DNA from: Pseudomonas lurida
GTDB taxonomy: Bacteria; Pseudomonadota; Gammaproteobacteria; Pseudomonadales; Pseudomonadaceae
DNA length: 64,000 nucleotides
Assembly (NCBI RefSeq): GCF_002563895.1
Contig: NZ_PDJB01000001.1
Span: forward strand, 6,183,501-6,247,500
Reading direction: 5' to 3'
Positions within the stretch are counted from its first letter, which is position 1, and each line of letters opens with the position of its first letter. The notes below the pieces were generated by a model. The model was given only the letters and a program-made list of their open reading frames with translations, did no database searches and was not told the origin of the DNA. A program made the position numbers and the translations under genes. Shown here piece by piece: positions 26,663 through 36,335 of this stretch.

Positions 26663-29539
26663 TCACTGGGGAAAATCTGCATTTTTCCGTAACAAATCTG
26701 CCAGCCCTTCGGCCTCCATTGGCCGGCTGATCAAATAGCCCTGCACCTCGTCACAACGCTCGCCGCGCAGGAAATCCAACTGCTGCTGGTCTTCCACGCC
26801 TTCGGCCACCACCTTGAGCGCCAGCCCGTGGGCCATGGCGATGATTGCCCGGGTGATGGCGGCGTCCTCTCGCCCCTGGCCAAGCCCGCGGATGAAGGTC
26901 TGGTCGATCTTCACGTAGTCCACGGGAATGCGCTTGAGGTAACTGAGGGACGAATAGCCGGTGCCAAAATCGTCGATCGCCAGCTTCACGCCCAGATCGC
27001 GCAGTTGCTGGAAGGTGGCGATGATGTGTTCGACGCTGTCCAGCAATTGGCTTTCGGTCAGCTCCAGCTCGAGGTATTGCGGGTCCAGGCCGGTTTCTTC
27101 GAGTACCTGGCGCACCAGGCTGACCAGCTTGCCCTGGCGCAGTTGATGCACCGAGAGGTTCACCGACACACGGATCGGCGCCAGCCCCTGACGCTGCCAT
27201 TCACACGCCTGCCAGCAGGCCTGGCGCAGCACGAATTCGCCCAGCGGCACGATCAGGCCAGTTTCTTCGGCAAGGCCGATAAAATCGCCCGGGGGCACCA
27301 TGCCCCACTGCGGATGCTCCCAGCGGATCAACGCCTCGACAGCATTCAGTTTGCCGCTGGCCAGGCACAGCTTCGGCTGGTAGAACACTGAGAGCTGGCG
27401 GTCGTCGATGGCTTTGCGCAGGTGGTTTTCCAGCTGCAAGCGCTCCAGGGTGCTGGCTTGCAGGCTGTCGGTATAGAACTGGAAGTTATTACCGCCCAGG
27501 TGCTTGGCATGCTGCATGGCCATGTTCGACTGGCTGACCAGCGCAGAAATTTCCCTGGCGTTGTCCGGCAACAGGCTGACGCCCATCGAAGCACTGACCA
27601 CCAGTTCATGCCCCTCCACCGTCACCGGCACCCGAAGCTTTGCCAGCAGACGCGTAGCGACGCGCGCCAGGCTCGACAGGTTGCCGTAGGCGTCGAACAA
27701 CACGGCAAACTCATCCCCGGACAGCCGGGCAATGGTGTCGGCCTCGGGCAAGGCGTTGATCAGGCGACGCGCCATCTTCTGCAGCAATTGGTCGGCGACT
27801 TCATGACCGAGGCTGTCATTGAGCAGCTTGAAACGGTCCAGATTGATGTGCAGCAGTGCCAGGCTGCGCCCGCCCTGGCGAACCCGCTGGTGAGCCTCAC
27901 GCAGCCGTTCGCGGAACAGCGAGCGGTTGGCCAGGCCGGTCAGCTCGTCGTAATGGGTAAGGTAGCGCATGCGCTCTTCGGATTCACGCCGCGCCGAGAG
28001 ATCGGCGAAGAAGCCGACGATATGGCTAACTTTTCCTCGAACATCGCGCACCACGTTCAATTGCAGCCATTGCGGGTACAGCTCGCCATTCTTGCGCGTC
28101 TCCACCAACTCGCCCTGCCAGGTGCCATGGCTGAGCAACGCCTGGCGGATCACCGGGAAGTGGCGACGGGCGTCACGGCTGCTGGGCAGCTCAACCACGT
28201 TGCGACCGAGCATATCGTCGATTTCAAAGCCTGTGACGCGACTGAAGGCCTGGTTCACAGCGATCAGTTTGTAGTCTGGATCGAGGATCACAATGCCTTC
28301 GCTGGCCGCTTCAAATACGGTCGACGCCAGACGCTGCTGTTCCTCCAGGGCTTTGCCGGCGCTGATGTCGCGGCGTGTGCCGAGCATGCGCGTGACCCGG
28401 CCGCTGGCCGTACGCTCGACGGCGCGGCCTCGGTCTTCGATCCATACCCAGTGCCCATCGCCATGGCGCACGCGGTATTCCACCTGGTAGTCCTCGCTGC
28501 GGCCCTTGAGGTGTTCCACCAGGGCACGCTTGAGCAGCGGCAGGTCTTCGGGATGCAGGCGCGGCTTGAGATGGCTGAGCATCGCCGTGACGTACTCCGG
28601 TTCCAGGCCGAACAGCTCCTTGAGCTGGGTGTGGTGGACTTCGTCGGTTTGCAGGTTCCAGTCCCACAGTCCCAACTCACTGGCCTGCAGGGCCATGGCC
28701 AGGCGCGCTTCGCTTTTATTCAGGGCCAGGCTGGCCGCGTCCAGCTCCTGGCTGCGCTGCGCGACGCGGTCCTGCAGGCCGATCTGGGCGTTGCGCAGCT
28801 CTTGCTCGGCCTGACGACGCTGTTCGACTTCACGCACCAACTCCTGATTGAGTTGCTCGCTGCGCTGCTGCGCCTGTTGCAGATGCTCGATCAGCGCCTG
28901 GTTCTGGAAGCCGCGCAACAGCCCGCGCTGGATCAGGCGGTTGACCTGCCACGCCACCAGGCTCAAGGACGCCAGCAGGATCAGGCCGAGTACGCCCCAG
29001 CCACGCTGCTGTGGTTCGCCGCTCCAGAACAGATAAAGGATGGCCGGCACCAGGCACGGCAAGGCGAACGACAAAAATGCCGGCAGGCTCACGGCGTAGG
29101 CCACGCTGGCCGACAACGTCGCAGCACCGATCAGGCCAAACACCCAGGCCTGTTGCATAAAGCTGTCCACTGGCACCAGGGCGATGGCGGCGATAGCCAG
29201 GGTCAAGCCGCTGACCGCCGAGCCGAGCATGAACATGCGCCGCCACACCGGCTGGGCCTGGCGGCTGGGCATGGCCGAATCGAACGCTGCCACTTGGATC
29301 ACACGCATCGCCACCAGGGCCAACAGCCAGACCAACCAGATGCTGTCCAACAGGTATTGCTGGGGGTTCCAGAGCAGCCAGGCGCAGACCAGGCCATTGA
29401 CCAGCATCAACAGGGTCGGCAGCAGCGAGCCCTGGTACAGCAGGCGCGTGCGCTCGACCGCCATCTCGGTGGCGTAGTGTTTGCGAAGAACCTGTGCGGG
29501 CGCCACCGAGGGGCCGAGCAGGTCGGTGCTGAGGGTCAT
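26663..29539 (-). CDS. Membrane-bound PAS-GGDEF-EAL c-di-GMP enzyme
   Basis: This 958-residue protein has six or so membrane segments in residues 30-210, a short coiled coil (215-270), two PAS domains (about 275-390 and 400-520), GGDEF (530-690) and EAL (700-950). The phosphodiesterase motif is intact (VEALIRWEHP, and DDFGTGYSS later). The cyclase site reads SGDEF instead of GGDEF, so the GGDEF half may be weak or regulatory and the protein mainly a c-di-GMP phosphodiesterase. The MTLSTDLLG start was chosen. An ATG 51 bases upstream is possible. It is divergent from uvrD. Confidence 0.92.
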   Translation of the reverse strand: MTLSTDLLGPSVAPAQVLRKHYATEMAVERTRLLYQGSLLPTLLMLVNGLVCAWLLWNPQQYLLDSIWLVWLLALVAMRVIQVAAFDSAMPSRQAQPVWRRMFMLGSAVSGLTLAIAAIALVPVDSFMQQAWVFGLIGAATLSASVAYAVSLPAFLSFALPCLVPAILYLFWSGEPQQRGWGVLGLILLASLSLVAWQVNRLIQRGLLRGFQNQALIEHLQQAQQRSEQLNQELVREVEQRRQAEQELRNAQIGLQDRVAQRSQELDAASLALNKSEARLAMALQASELGLWDWNLQTDEVHHTQLKELFGLEPEYVTAMLSHLKPRLHPEDLPLLKRALVEHLKGRSEDYQVEYRVRHGDGHWVWIEDRGRAVERTASGRVTRMLGTRRDISAGKALEEQQRLASTVFEAASEGIVILDPDYKLIAVNQAFSRVTGFEIDDMLGRNVVELPSSRDARRHFPVIRQALLSHGTWQGELVETRKNGELYPQWLQLNVVRDVRGKVSHIVGFFADLSARRESEERMRYLTHYDELTGLANRSLFRERLREAHQRVRQGGRSLALLHINLDRFKLLNDSLGHEVADQLLQKMARRLINALPEADTIARLSGDEFAVLFDAYGNLSSLARVATRLLAKLRVPVTVEGHELVVSASMGVSLLPDNAREISALVSQSNMAMQHAKHLGGNNFQFYTDSLQASTLERLQLENHLRKAIDDRQLSVFYQPKLCLASGKLNAVEALIRWEHPQWGMVPPGDFIGLAEETGLIVPLGEFVLRQACWQACEWQRQGLAPIRVSVNLSVHQLRQGKLVSLVRQVLEETGLDPQYLELELTESQLLDSVEHIIATFQQLRDLGVKLAIDDFGTGYSSLSYLKRIPVDYVKIDQTFIRGLGQGREDAAITRAIIAMAHGLALKVVAEGVEDQQQLDFLRGERCDEVQGYLISRPMEAEGLADLLRKNADFPQ

Positions 29540-29786
29540 AGGCAGTGTTCTTATAATGGTGAGCCCGAAACGTCGACGGAGCATACACAAGCAAGCGCTT
29601 GGGCCAAACTGCTCTACGTCATAAAAACTGCACGGTCACGCAGCGCAAACTTCCGGCCCAGACGGCTTGAGCGAGACGCTGCGCGGGCTGTGGCCATTGA
29701 CCGACCGGTCATCACCCTGAATGTTTTCCGTCGACCACCCAGCATTGTTATTTGCCCCACTCTCCCGTGGGCCATAGAATGCGCCG

Positions 29787-31970
29787 ATGCGCGATGATCT
29801 CTCCCTTCTGCTGAACTCCCTCAACGATGCCCAACGCCAGGCCGTAGCGGCCCCCGTTGGCCGTCAGTTGGTCCTGGCCGGTGCTGGCTCCGGTAAAACC
29901 CGAGTGCTGGTGCACCGCATCGCCTGGTTGATCCAGGTCGAAAACGCGTCCCCCCATTCAATCCTGTCGGTGACGTTTACCAACAAGGCTGCGGCCGAGA
30001 TGCGCCACCGCATCGAACAGCTCATGGGCATCAGCCCGGCCGGTATGTGGGTGGGCACCTTCCACGGCCTGGCGCACCGCCTGTTGCGAGCGCACTGGCA
30101 GGAAGCGGGCCTGAGCCAGACCTTCCAGATTCTCGACAGCGATGACCAGCAACGCCTGGTCAAGCGGGTGATCCGCGAGCTGGGCCTGGACGAACAGCGG
30201 TGGCCGGCGCGGCAGGCGCAATGGTTCATCAATGGCCAGAAAGACGAAGGCCTGCGCCCACAACATATCCAGGCCAGCGGCGATTTGTTCCTGGCCACCA
30301 TGCGCAGCATTTATGAAGCCTACGAGGCGGCCTGCGTGCGCGCCGGGGTCATCGACTTCTCCGAGCTGCTGCTGCGCGCCCTCGACCTGTGGCGTGACAA
30401 TCCTGGCTTGCTGGCCCATTACCAGAAACGCTTCCGGCATATCCTGGTGGACGAGTTCCAGGACACCAACGCCGTGCAGTACGCCTGGTTGCGCCTGCTG
30501 GCCAAAGGTGGCGACAGCCTGATGGTGGTGGGCGACGATGACCAGTCGATCTACGGCTGGCGTGGCGCGAAAATCGAGAACATCTACCAGTATTCCGAAG
30601 ACTTCCCGGACGCGGTCACCATCCGCCTGGAGCAGAACTACCGCTCCACCGCCGGGATCCTCAAGGCTGCCAACGCCTTGATCGCCAATAACACCGGGCG
30701 CCTGGGCAAAGAGCTGTGGACCGACGGCGGCGAAGGCGAAGCCATCAACCTGTACGCCGCGTTCAACGAGCACGATGAAGCGCGCTATGTGGTGGAAACC
30801 ATCGAAAGTGCGCTGAAAACCGGTCTGGCGCGCAGCGACATCGCCATCCTGTACCGTTCCAACGCCCAATCGCGGGTATTGGAAGAAGCCTTGCTGCGCG
30901 AACGTATTCCGTACCGCATCTATGGCGGCCAGCGCTTCTTCGAACGTGCCGAAATCAAGAACGCCATGGCTTACCTGCGCCTGCTGGAAGGCCGTGGCAA
31001 CGATGCGGCGCTGGAGCGGGTGATCAACATCCCGGCACGGGGCATCGGCGAGAAAACCGTCGAAGCCATTCGCGACCATGCGCGCCACGCCGATGTGTCG
31101 ATGTGGGAAGCCATGCGCTTGCTGATCGCCAATAAAGGCCTGACCGGCCGTGCAGCCAGTGCGTTGGGTGTGTTTGTCGAGCTGATCGAGAACCTGGCCG
31201 CCAAGTGCGCGGAAATGCCCCTGCACCTGATGACCCAGACCGTGATCGAACAGTCGGGGCTGATCGCCTACCACGAAGCGGAAAAAGGCGAGAAAGGCCA
31301 GGCCCGGGTAGAAAACCTTGAGGAACTGGTCAGCGCTGCTCGTGCGTTCGAGAACACCGAGGAAGACGAAGAACTCACCCCGCTCGCCGCATTCCTCGGC
31401 CATGCGTCGCTGGAAGCCGGGGATACCCAGGCCGACGAGCACGAAGACAGCATCCAACTGATGACCTTGCACAGCGCCAAGGGCCTGGAGTTCCCGTACG
31501 TGTTCCTGGTGGGCATGGAAGAAGGCCTGTTCCCGCACAAGATGAGCCTGGAAGAGCCCGGCCGTCTTGAGGAAGAGCGCCGCCTGGCCTACGTGGGCAT
31601 CACCCGCGCGATGCAGAACCTGGTGATGACCTACGCAGAAACCCGACGCCTGTATGGCAGCGAGACCTACAACAAGGTGTCGCGCTTCGTACGTGAAGTG
31701 CCGAAGGGGCTGATCCAGGAAGTGCGCCTGTCCAACAGCGTCAGCCGCCCGTTCGGCGGGGGCCAGCAGCAGAACTCCAGCAGCATGTTTGCCGGTTCAG
31801 AGATTCCGGAAACCCAATTCAGCCTTGGCCAGCAGGTCAGGCACTCTGTATTCGGCGAAGGCGTGATCCTCAACTTCGAAGGGGCCGGCGCCCAGGCGCG
31901 GGTGCAGGTGAATTTCGCCGAAGGCAGCAAGTGGCTGATGATGGGTTACGCGAAGCTTGAAGCCATCTGA
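29787..31970 (+). CDS. uvrD: DNA helicase II UvrD
   Basis: The 727-residue superfamily 1A 3'-5' helicase acts in nucleotide excision and mismatch repair. Visible motifs are Q (LNDAQRQAV), Walker A GAGSGKT (32-38), motif Ia VTFTNKAAAEMR, motif II DEFQDTN, motif III GDDDQSIYGWRGA, and motif VI with VGITRA near residue 610. The C-terminal 50 residues (RHSVFGEGVILNFEGAG...) form the Tudor-like RNA polymerase-interaction domain. I saw no LexA-type box upstream. Confidence 0.97.
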   Translation: MRDDLSLLLNSLNDAQRQAVAAPVGRQLVLAGAGSGKTRVLVHRIAWLIQVENASPHSILSVTFTNKAAAEMRHRIEQLMGISPAGMWVGTFHGLAHRLLRAHWQEAGLSQTFQILDSDDQQRLVKRVIRELGLDEQRWPARQAQWFINGQKDEGLRPQHIQASGDLFLATMRSIYEAYEAACVRAGVIDFSELLLRALDLWRDNPGLLAHYQKRFRHILVDEFQDTNAVQYAWLRLLAKGGDSLMVVGDDDQSIYGWRGAKIENIYQYSEDFPDAVTIRLEQNYRSTAGILKAANALIANNTGRLGKELWTDGGEGEAINLYAAFNEHDEARYVVETIESALKTGLARSDIAILYRSNAQSRVLEEALLRERIPYRIYGGQRFFERAEIKNAMAYLRLLEGRGNDAALERVINIPARGIGEKTVEAIRDHARHADVSMWEAMRLLIANKGLTGRAASALGVFVELIENLAAKCAEMPLHLMTQTVIEQSGLIAYHEAEKGEKGQARVENLEELVSAARAFENTEEDEELTPLAAFLGHASLEAGDTQADEHEDSIQLMTLHSAKGLEFPYVFLVGMEEGLFPHKMSLEEPGRLEEERRLAYVGITRAMQNLVMTYAETRRLYGSETYNKVSRFVREVPKGLIQEVRLSNSVSRPFGGGQQQNSSSMFAGSEIPETQFSLGQQVRHSVFGEGVILNFEGAGAQARVQVNFAEGSKWLMMGYAKLEAI

Positions 31971-31988
31971 AACACTGCACGCTCACTG

Positions 31989-32067
31989 CAGGAGCCCGGC
32001 TTGCCGGCGATGGCGGTCTTAACGTCGCTGTCGCCGCGTCGCGACGACCCGACAAGCCGGGCGCCTA
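31989..32067. repeat. REP pair (REPIN-like) after uvrD
   Basis: Inverted arms GCCCGGCTTG (31994-32003) and CAAGCCGGGC (32053-32062), with flanking similarity, enclose a GC-rich spacer. This is a different REP subtype from the one at 2301. The remaining gap up to 32247 shows no gene. It probably contains the promoter of the Tim44-like gene. Confidence 0.75.
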
Positions 32068-32247
32068 CCCCGTGAAGAATCCTGTCCCTCCCTTGTTTTT
32101 TATCCGTCCGGGCCAATATCTGTAATTAGTCCTACAGACCCTTCGGAACTGGTCTTACGCAAAAGCCCGAAACATTATGCCGCTAGCCACTATCACTACA
32201 CCTGTGCAACATGGCGCGCGTGCAATCCACAAATGGGAATTCCCTTT

Positions 32248-33117
32248 ATGAAACGTTTTCTTAGCATCGCCATGGCGTTGTGCATCGGCCTGACGATGAG
32301 CATCGACGCCAACGCCAAGCGCTTTGGTGGCGGCAAAAGCATGGGCTCGGCACCGACTCACCAGACGAGCCAAATGGCCCCATCCGCCGGTGCCGGCGGT
32401 GCTGCGGCCACCGCAGGCGCAGCCGGTGCTGCAGGCGCCGCTGCCAAGGCTGGCGGTGCTTCGCGCTGGTTGGGCCCTCTGGCCGGTATCGCAGCCGGTG
32501 GCCTGCTCGCTTCCATGTTCATGGGCGACGGCTTCCAGGGCATGCAGATCTTCGACATCCTGATCATGGCGGTCATCGCCTTCCTGATCTTCCGCTTTAT
32601 CGCCGCCCGTCGCCGCAAGCAGCAGGAGCAATTGGCTCCAGCCGGCGCGCCAATGCAGCGTGAAGTGTTCGAGCAAAAACCAGCCATGGGTTCGATTTTC
32701 GGTGGCTCGGCAGCACCTGCCGCAGCCCGCCCGGTGATCAATGCGCCGGCCTGGTTCAACGAAGAACGTTTCGTCGAAGCGGCCCGCAGCCACTTCCAGT
32801 CCCTGCAGCAGCACTGGGATGCCAACGAAATGGACAAGATCTCCGAGTTCGTGACCCCGCAACTGCTGGAGTTCCTCAAGCGCGAACGCGCCGACCTAGG
32901 CGACGGCTTCCAGTCGACCTACATCGAAGACCTGCGCGTACAACTGGAAGGCGTGGATGATCGCGCCGACAAGACCATCGCCACGCTGACGTTCAGCGGT
33001 GTGTCGAAGACCTCGCGTTTCGACCAGGGCGAAGTGTTCAGCGAAAGCTGGAACATGGAACGTGCCCAGGGTGACAACCAGCCTTGGCTGGTCGCCGGTA
33101 TCCGCCAGAACGGCTAA
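32248..33117 (+). CDS. Tim44-like domain protein, membrane anchored
   Basis: This 289-residue protein has an N-terminal signal or anchor (1-22, ending ANA), a flexible glycine/alanine region (45-75), two close hydrophobic stretches (79-98 and 104-122), a basic patch RRRKQQ, and a Tim44/MRPL45-like domain at about 165-288 (WFNEERFVEAARSHFQSLQ). Bacterial Tim44-like proteins are widespread but their function is unsettled. The start at 32248 has GGGAA upstream. An ATG 15 bases earlier lacks a site. It is a single-gene unit with its own terminator. Confidence 0.9.
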   Translation: MKRFLSIAMALCIGLTMSIDANAKRFGGGKSMGSAPTHQTSQMAPSAGAGGAAATAGAAGAAGAAAKAGGASRWLGPLAGIAAGGLLASMFMGDGFQGMQIFDILIMAVIAFLIFRFIAARRRKQQEQLAPAGAPMQREVFEQKPAMGSIFGGSAAPAAARPVINAPAWFNEERFVEAARSHFQSLQQHWDANEMDKISEFVTPQLLEFLKRERADLGDGFQSTYIEDLRVQLEGVDDRADKTIATLTFSGVSKTSRFDQGEVFSESWNMERAQGDNQPWLVAGIRQNG

Positions 33118-33144
33118 TCCCTGCACGCCTGCAAGCAGATACAA

Positions 33145-33170
33145 AAAACCCCGGACCTGTCCGGGGTTTT
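33145..33170. terminator. Terminator after the Tim44-like gene
   Basis: AAAACCCCGGAC pairs with GTCCGGGGTTTT around a CT loop: a 12-bp stem with T-runs on both strands. Confidence 0.9.
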
Positions 33171-33181
33171 CTATTTCACGG

Positions 33182-33209
33182 TTGCACTTATAGCGAGCTA
33201 CTGTATAAA
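33182..33209 (+). promoter_or_regulatory. Sigma-70 promoter of the SUKH gene
   Basis: TTGCAC (33182-33187) and TATAAA (33204-33209) are 16 bases apart, giving a start about 35 bases before the GTG start codon. This is one of the better promoter matches in the window. Confidence 0.65.
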
Positions 33210-33251
33210 ACGCCCCTATAAACCGCGCCATCTAGCAAGAGGATCCCGGCC

Positions 33252-33659
33252 GTGGAAGAAATCATCGAACAATTGCGTGAAGCCAATGAACCGGTCCCGG
33301 TTCCTCTGGAGCTGCCTGACGAAGATTTGCTGGTGGAGATCGAGGAACAACTGTTCATCGACATCCCGTTTGTCTTCCGTGAATTCCTGCTGACCGTCAG
33401 CGACGTGGTGTACGGCAGCCTGGAGCCGGTGACCGTCACCGACCCGCAGTCCCACACCTACCTGCCGGACGTTGCAGCCAACGCCTGGGACGCCGGTGTT
33501 GATCGCAGCCTGATCCCGATCTGCCAGGACGGCGACGACTACTACTGCGTCGAAGAAGACGGCACCGTGGTGCTGTGGTCCGGCGAAGAAGAAATCGTCA
33601 CCGAAGAAACCTGGGAATCGGTGTGGCACTGGGCGCGGGATGTCTGGCTGGAAAGCTGA
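33252..33659 (+). CDS. SMI1/KNR4 (SUKH) family protein
   Basis: The 135-residue acidic protein has the SUKH fold signature: LPDEDLLVEIEEQLFIDIPFVFREFLL near residues 21-50 and the DGDDYYCVEEDGTVVLWSGEE strand region. SUKH proteins include many immunity proteins of toxin systems, but also housekeeping orphans. No toxin gene adjoins it. It uses a GTG start after AAGAGGA. It stands between its own promoter and a REPIN, so it seems to be a single-gene unit. The function is unknown. Confidence 0.85.
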   Translation: MEEIIEQLREANEPVPVPLELPDEDLLVEIEEQLFIDIPFVFREFLLTVSDVVYGSLEPVTVTDPQSHTYLPDVAANAWDAGVDRSLIPICQDGDDYYCVEEDGTVVLWSGEEEIVTEETWESVWHWARDVWLES

Positions 33660-33675
33660 TAGCACTGCGGTCCTG

Positions 33676-33774
33676 TAGGCGCCGGCTTGGCGAATCTTCG
33701 CGCTGCGGCGATGGCATCGTCGCAGTGCATCAGATGCACCGCTTCGCCTGAATCGCCGGCAAGCCAGCGCCTAT
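33676..33774. repeat. REP pair (REPIN-like) after the SUKH gene
   Basis: Arms TAGGCGCCGGCTTG and CAAGCCAGCGCCTA frame a spacer that itself contains a GTGCATC-AGATGCAC hairpin. It sits between two convergent genes. Confidence 0.75.
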
Positions 33775-33781
33775 AAGGAAA

Positions 33782-35545
33782 TCAGTGCTCCTGCGTATCC
33801 TTGTGGTTATCCAGCGTTTCCAGCAAGGCGACCTGCATCCGTGTATGCACACGGATGAACCACCGCCACAATACGGCCGCTACCGCCGCCGTCACCACGG
33901 CGATCAGCACCAGCAACTTGTTGGTCGGCAGGATACTGGCCGACAAGGCTGCCAATAGCAGAAAGATCATCAGCAGCGAGAGGATCGGGATCAGTTCCGC
34001 GATCACCCGCCGCACACGCTGGGTATGCCGCCCGGCCATTTCCGGCTTCACGCTCATCTCCGCCAGCAGCATCGACAGCGCCTTGAGCTTGCGGTACGCC
34101 GCAATCAGGAATGGCAGCGACAACAGCAACGCCCCGCCCCAGATCAACGCCTTCTGCCAGCTTGGATCGCTGATCCAGCCTTCCAGGTACCCACCAATAC
34201 GCGCCGCGAAAAAGCTGCCGGCAAAGAAGATCGCGATCACCAGCGCCAGGTTGACGCCTACCTGCAGAATGATCTTGCGGATCATCGACGCCAGCATCGC
34301 ACCCTCGCCCTGTGGCTGAATGCTGCGCAGCCATTCGCCGTACATCCCGAACACTCGGCTCATGCGCTTGGGCATGACCGCCGCGATCTTCAATGACAAC
34401 GGATCGGCGCCACGGATCAGGTACGGCGTGAGCAATGTGGTAATCGCCGACACCGCCACGGCTACGGGATAGAGGAAATCGCTGGTCACCTGCAACGTCA
34501 TCCCCAACGCCGCGATGATGAAGGAAAACTCACCAATTTGTGACAGCCCCATGCCCACACGCAGCGAGGTGCGGCCATCATTGCCGGCGATAAACGCGCC
34601 CAGGCCGCAGGACAACATCTTGCCCAGCACCACTGCGACGGTGATCACTGCAATCGGCCAGGCATATTGCAGCAGGATCTGCGGGTCGATCATCAAGCCG
34701 ATCGCCACAAAGAAGATGGCGCTGAACATGTCGCGAACCGGCTCGATCAGGCGCTCGATCTTAATCAACTGACGGGACTCGGCCATGATCGCGCCGATCA
34801 GGAAGGCACCGAGTACCATGCTGTATTCCAGCTTGACCACCAGCAGGCAGAAACCGAAACACAGGCCCAGTACGGTGATCAGGAGCATTTCATTGCTTTC
34901 GAACTTGGCCACATAGGCCAGCAGTCGCGGCACCAGCAAGATACCGATGACCAGCGCAACGATCATGAACAGCGAGAGCTTGCCGACCGTGGAAAATACC
35001 TCGCCGGAGCTGACCGTGCCGCTCACGGCGATGCTCGACAGCAAGGCGATGATGCCGATGCCGAGGATGTCCTCGACGATCAGCACACCGAAAATCAATT
35101 GGGCGAAGCGCTGGTTCTTCATCTTCAGGTCGTTGAGCGCCTTGACGATGATGGTGGTGGAGGAGATCGCCAGGATCGCGCCGAGGAACAGCGAATCCAT
35201 GGTATTCCAGTCGAACCAGCGGCCGATCTCGTAGCCGATCCAGATCATCAGGATGATTTCCAGGAAGGCCGCGATAAACGCCGTGGCGCCGACCTTGAAC
35301 AGTTTGCGCAGGCTGAACTCCAGGCCCAGGCAGAACATCAGGAAGATCACCCCCAGCTCGGCGAGGGTCTTGATGGTGTCTTCGTCGTGGATCAGGCCGA
35401 ACGGTGGGGTGTGGGGGCCGATGATGAACCCCGCGACGATGTAGCCCAGCACCACCGGCTGCTTGAGGCGGTGAAACAGGATGGTGACAACCCCTGCCAC
35501 CAACATGATCACGGCCAGGTCCTGGATAAAGCTGATGGCGTGCAT
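33782..35545 (-). CDS. Cation:proton antiporter, CPA2 (KefB-like) family
   Basis: This inner-membrane protein of 587 residues has an Na+/H+ exchanger domain with about 12 segments (15-385), including LGVIFLMFCLGLEFSL and FGVLIVEDILGIGIIA, whose acidic residue is typical of ion exchange. The usual cytoplasmic RCK/TrkA domain of KefB is missing. Instead the C-terminal 170 residues contain four more hydrophobic stretches. The MHAISF start is preceded by AAGGAGC. A 22-codon longer frame has no ribosome site. The ion (K+ or Na+) is not shown by sequence. Confidence 0.9.
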   Translation of the reverse strand: MHAISFIQDLAVIMLVAGVVTILFHRLKQPVVLGYIVAGFIIGPHTPPFGLIHDEDTIKTLAELGVIFLMFCLGLEFSLRKLFKVGATAFIAAFLEIILMIWIGYEIGRWFDWNTMDSLFLGAILAISSTTIIVKALNDLKMKNQRFAQLIFGVLIVEDILGIGIIALLSSIAVSGTVSSGEVFSTVGKLSLFMIVALVIGILLVPRLLAYVAKFESNEMLLITVLGLCFGFCLLVVKLEYSMVLGAFLIGAIMAESRQLIKIERLIEPVRDMFSAIFFVAIGLMIDPQILLQYAWPIAVITVAVVLGKMLSCGLGAFIAGNDGRTSLRVGMGLSQIGEFSFIIAALGMTLQVTSDFLYPVAVAVSAITTLLTPYLIRGADPLSLKIAAVMPKRMSRVFGMYGEWLRSIQPQGEGAMLASMIRKIILQVGVNLALVIAIFFAGSFFAARIGGYLEGWISDPSWQKALIWGGALLLSLPFLIAAYRKLKALSMLLAEMSVKPEMAGRHTQRVRRVIAELIPILSLLMIFLLLAALSASILPTNKLLVLIAVVTAAVAAVLWRWFIRVHTRMQVALLETLDNHKDTQEH

Positions 35546-35836
35546 GGCGAGGGGCTCCTTGAAAGTACTGGCACTTCTCCCACTTCCACCCGCGCCTTTG
35601 AACCGTTGCAAAGTGCGGAAGGAAAAGTCTGCCTTGATCGTAAGAAATGCCCTGACACGGGCTTTTGAAGGTTAACACCGCGACTTCCAGCAGAAAGCCG
35701 GTGCAATATATGGAAACAGATCGGTGCACGCGTGACGGCAAGCCGCCCACTGGCGTCCCGTTATGGATGGCGCTGCAAAGATTCCAGCACCCGTAGAGGT
35801 GCCCCCCAACCAATGCCTACAACCCGTGAGTGTGCT

Positions 35837-36322
35837 ATGGAACCCGGAAACGCCCAGCTGTCGATGACGGTATTGATGACCCCTGATATGGCCAACTTCT
35901 CAGGCAATGTCCACGGCGGCACCCTGCTCAAGTACCTCGACGAAGTGGCCTACGCCTGCGCAAGCCGTTATGCCGGCCGCTACGTCGTGACGTTGTCGGT
36001 AGACCAGGTGATTTTTCGCGAGCCGATCCATGTTGGCGAGCTGGTGACGTTCCTCGCATCGGTCAACTACACCGGCAACACCTCGATGGAGGTGGGCATC
36101 AAGGTGGTGACCGAGAACATCCGCGAGCGCTCGGTGCGCCACACCAACAGCTGCTTCTTCACCATGGTCGCCGTGGACGACCAGCGCAAGCCGGCCGCCG
36201 TGCCACCGCTGCAGCCGCACAACAGCGAAGACAAGCGCCGGTTCGTGCAGGCCCAGCAGCGCCGGCAGATCCGCCAGGAGCTGGAAAAGCGCTATCAGGA
36301 AATCAAGGCAGACGCGCCGTAA
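35837..36322 (+). CDS. Acyl-CoA thioesterase, YciA-like hotdog protein
   Basis: The 161-residue hotdog-fold thioesterase starts MEPGNAQLSMTVLMTPDMAN. It has the GNVHGGTLLKYLDEVAYACA helix with the catalytic aspartate/glutamate, and VTLSVDQVIFREPIHVGE, as in YciA/cytosolic acyl-CoA hydrolases. It would release free fatty acids from acyl-CoA. The C-terminal 30 residues are charged and helical. The frame extends upstream to 35732, but the region before 35837 is not conserved-looking and GTGAG precedes this ATG. The 290-base gap upstream shows no other gene. Confidence 0.9.
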   Translation: MEPGNAQLSMTVLMTPDMANFSGNVHGGTLLKYLDEVAYACASRYAGRYVVTLSVDQVIFREPIHVGELVTFLASVNYTGNTSMEVGIKVVTENIRERSVRHTNSCFFTMVAVDDQRKPAAVPPLQPHNSEDKRRFVQAQQRRQIRQELEKRYQEIKADAP

Positions 36323-36335
36323 GCCATGCCCCCCG

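Noticed and set aside
29700..29786. A LexA box before uvrD
   Set aside because: I looked for CTG-N10-CAG on both strands and found only partial matches with wrong spacing.
27422..29797. A 791-codon open frame on the plus strand opposite the c-di-GMP enzyme
   Set aside because: It is the mirror of a GC-rich coding strand. The minus-strand protein has clear PAS, GGDEF and EAL motifs, while the plus-strand translation is low-complexity and has no domain.
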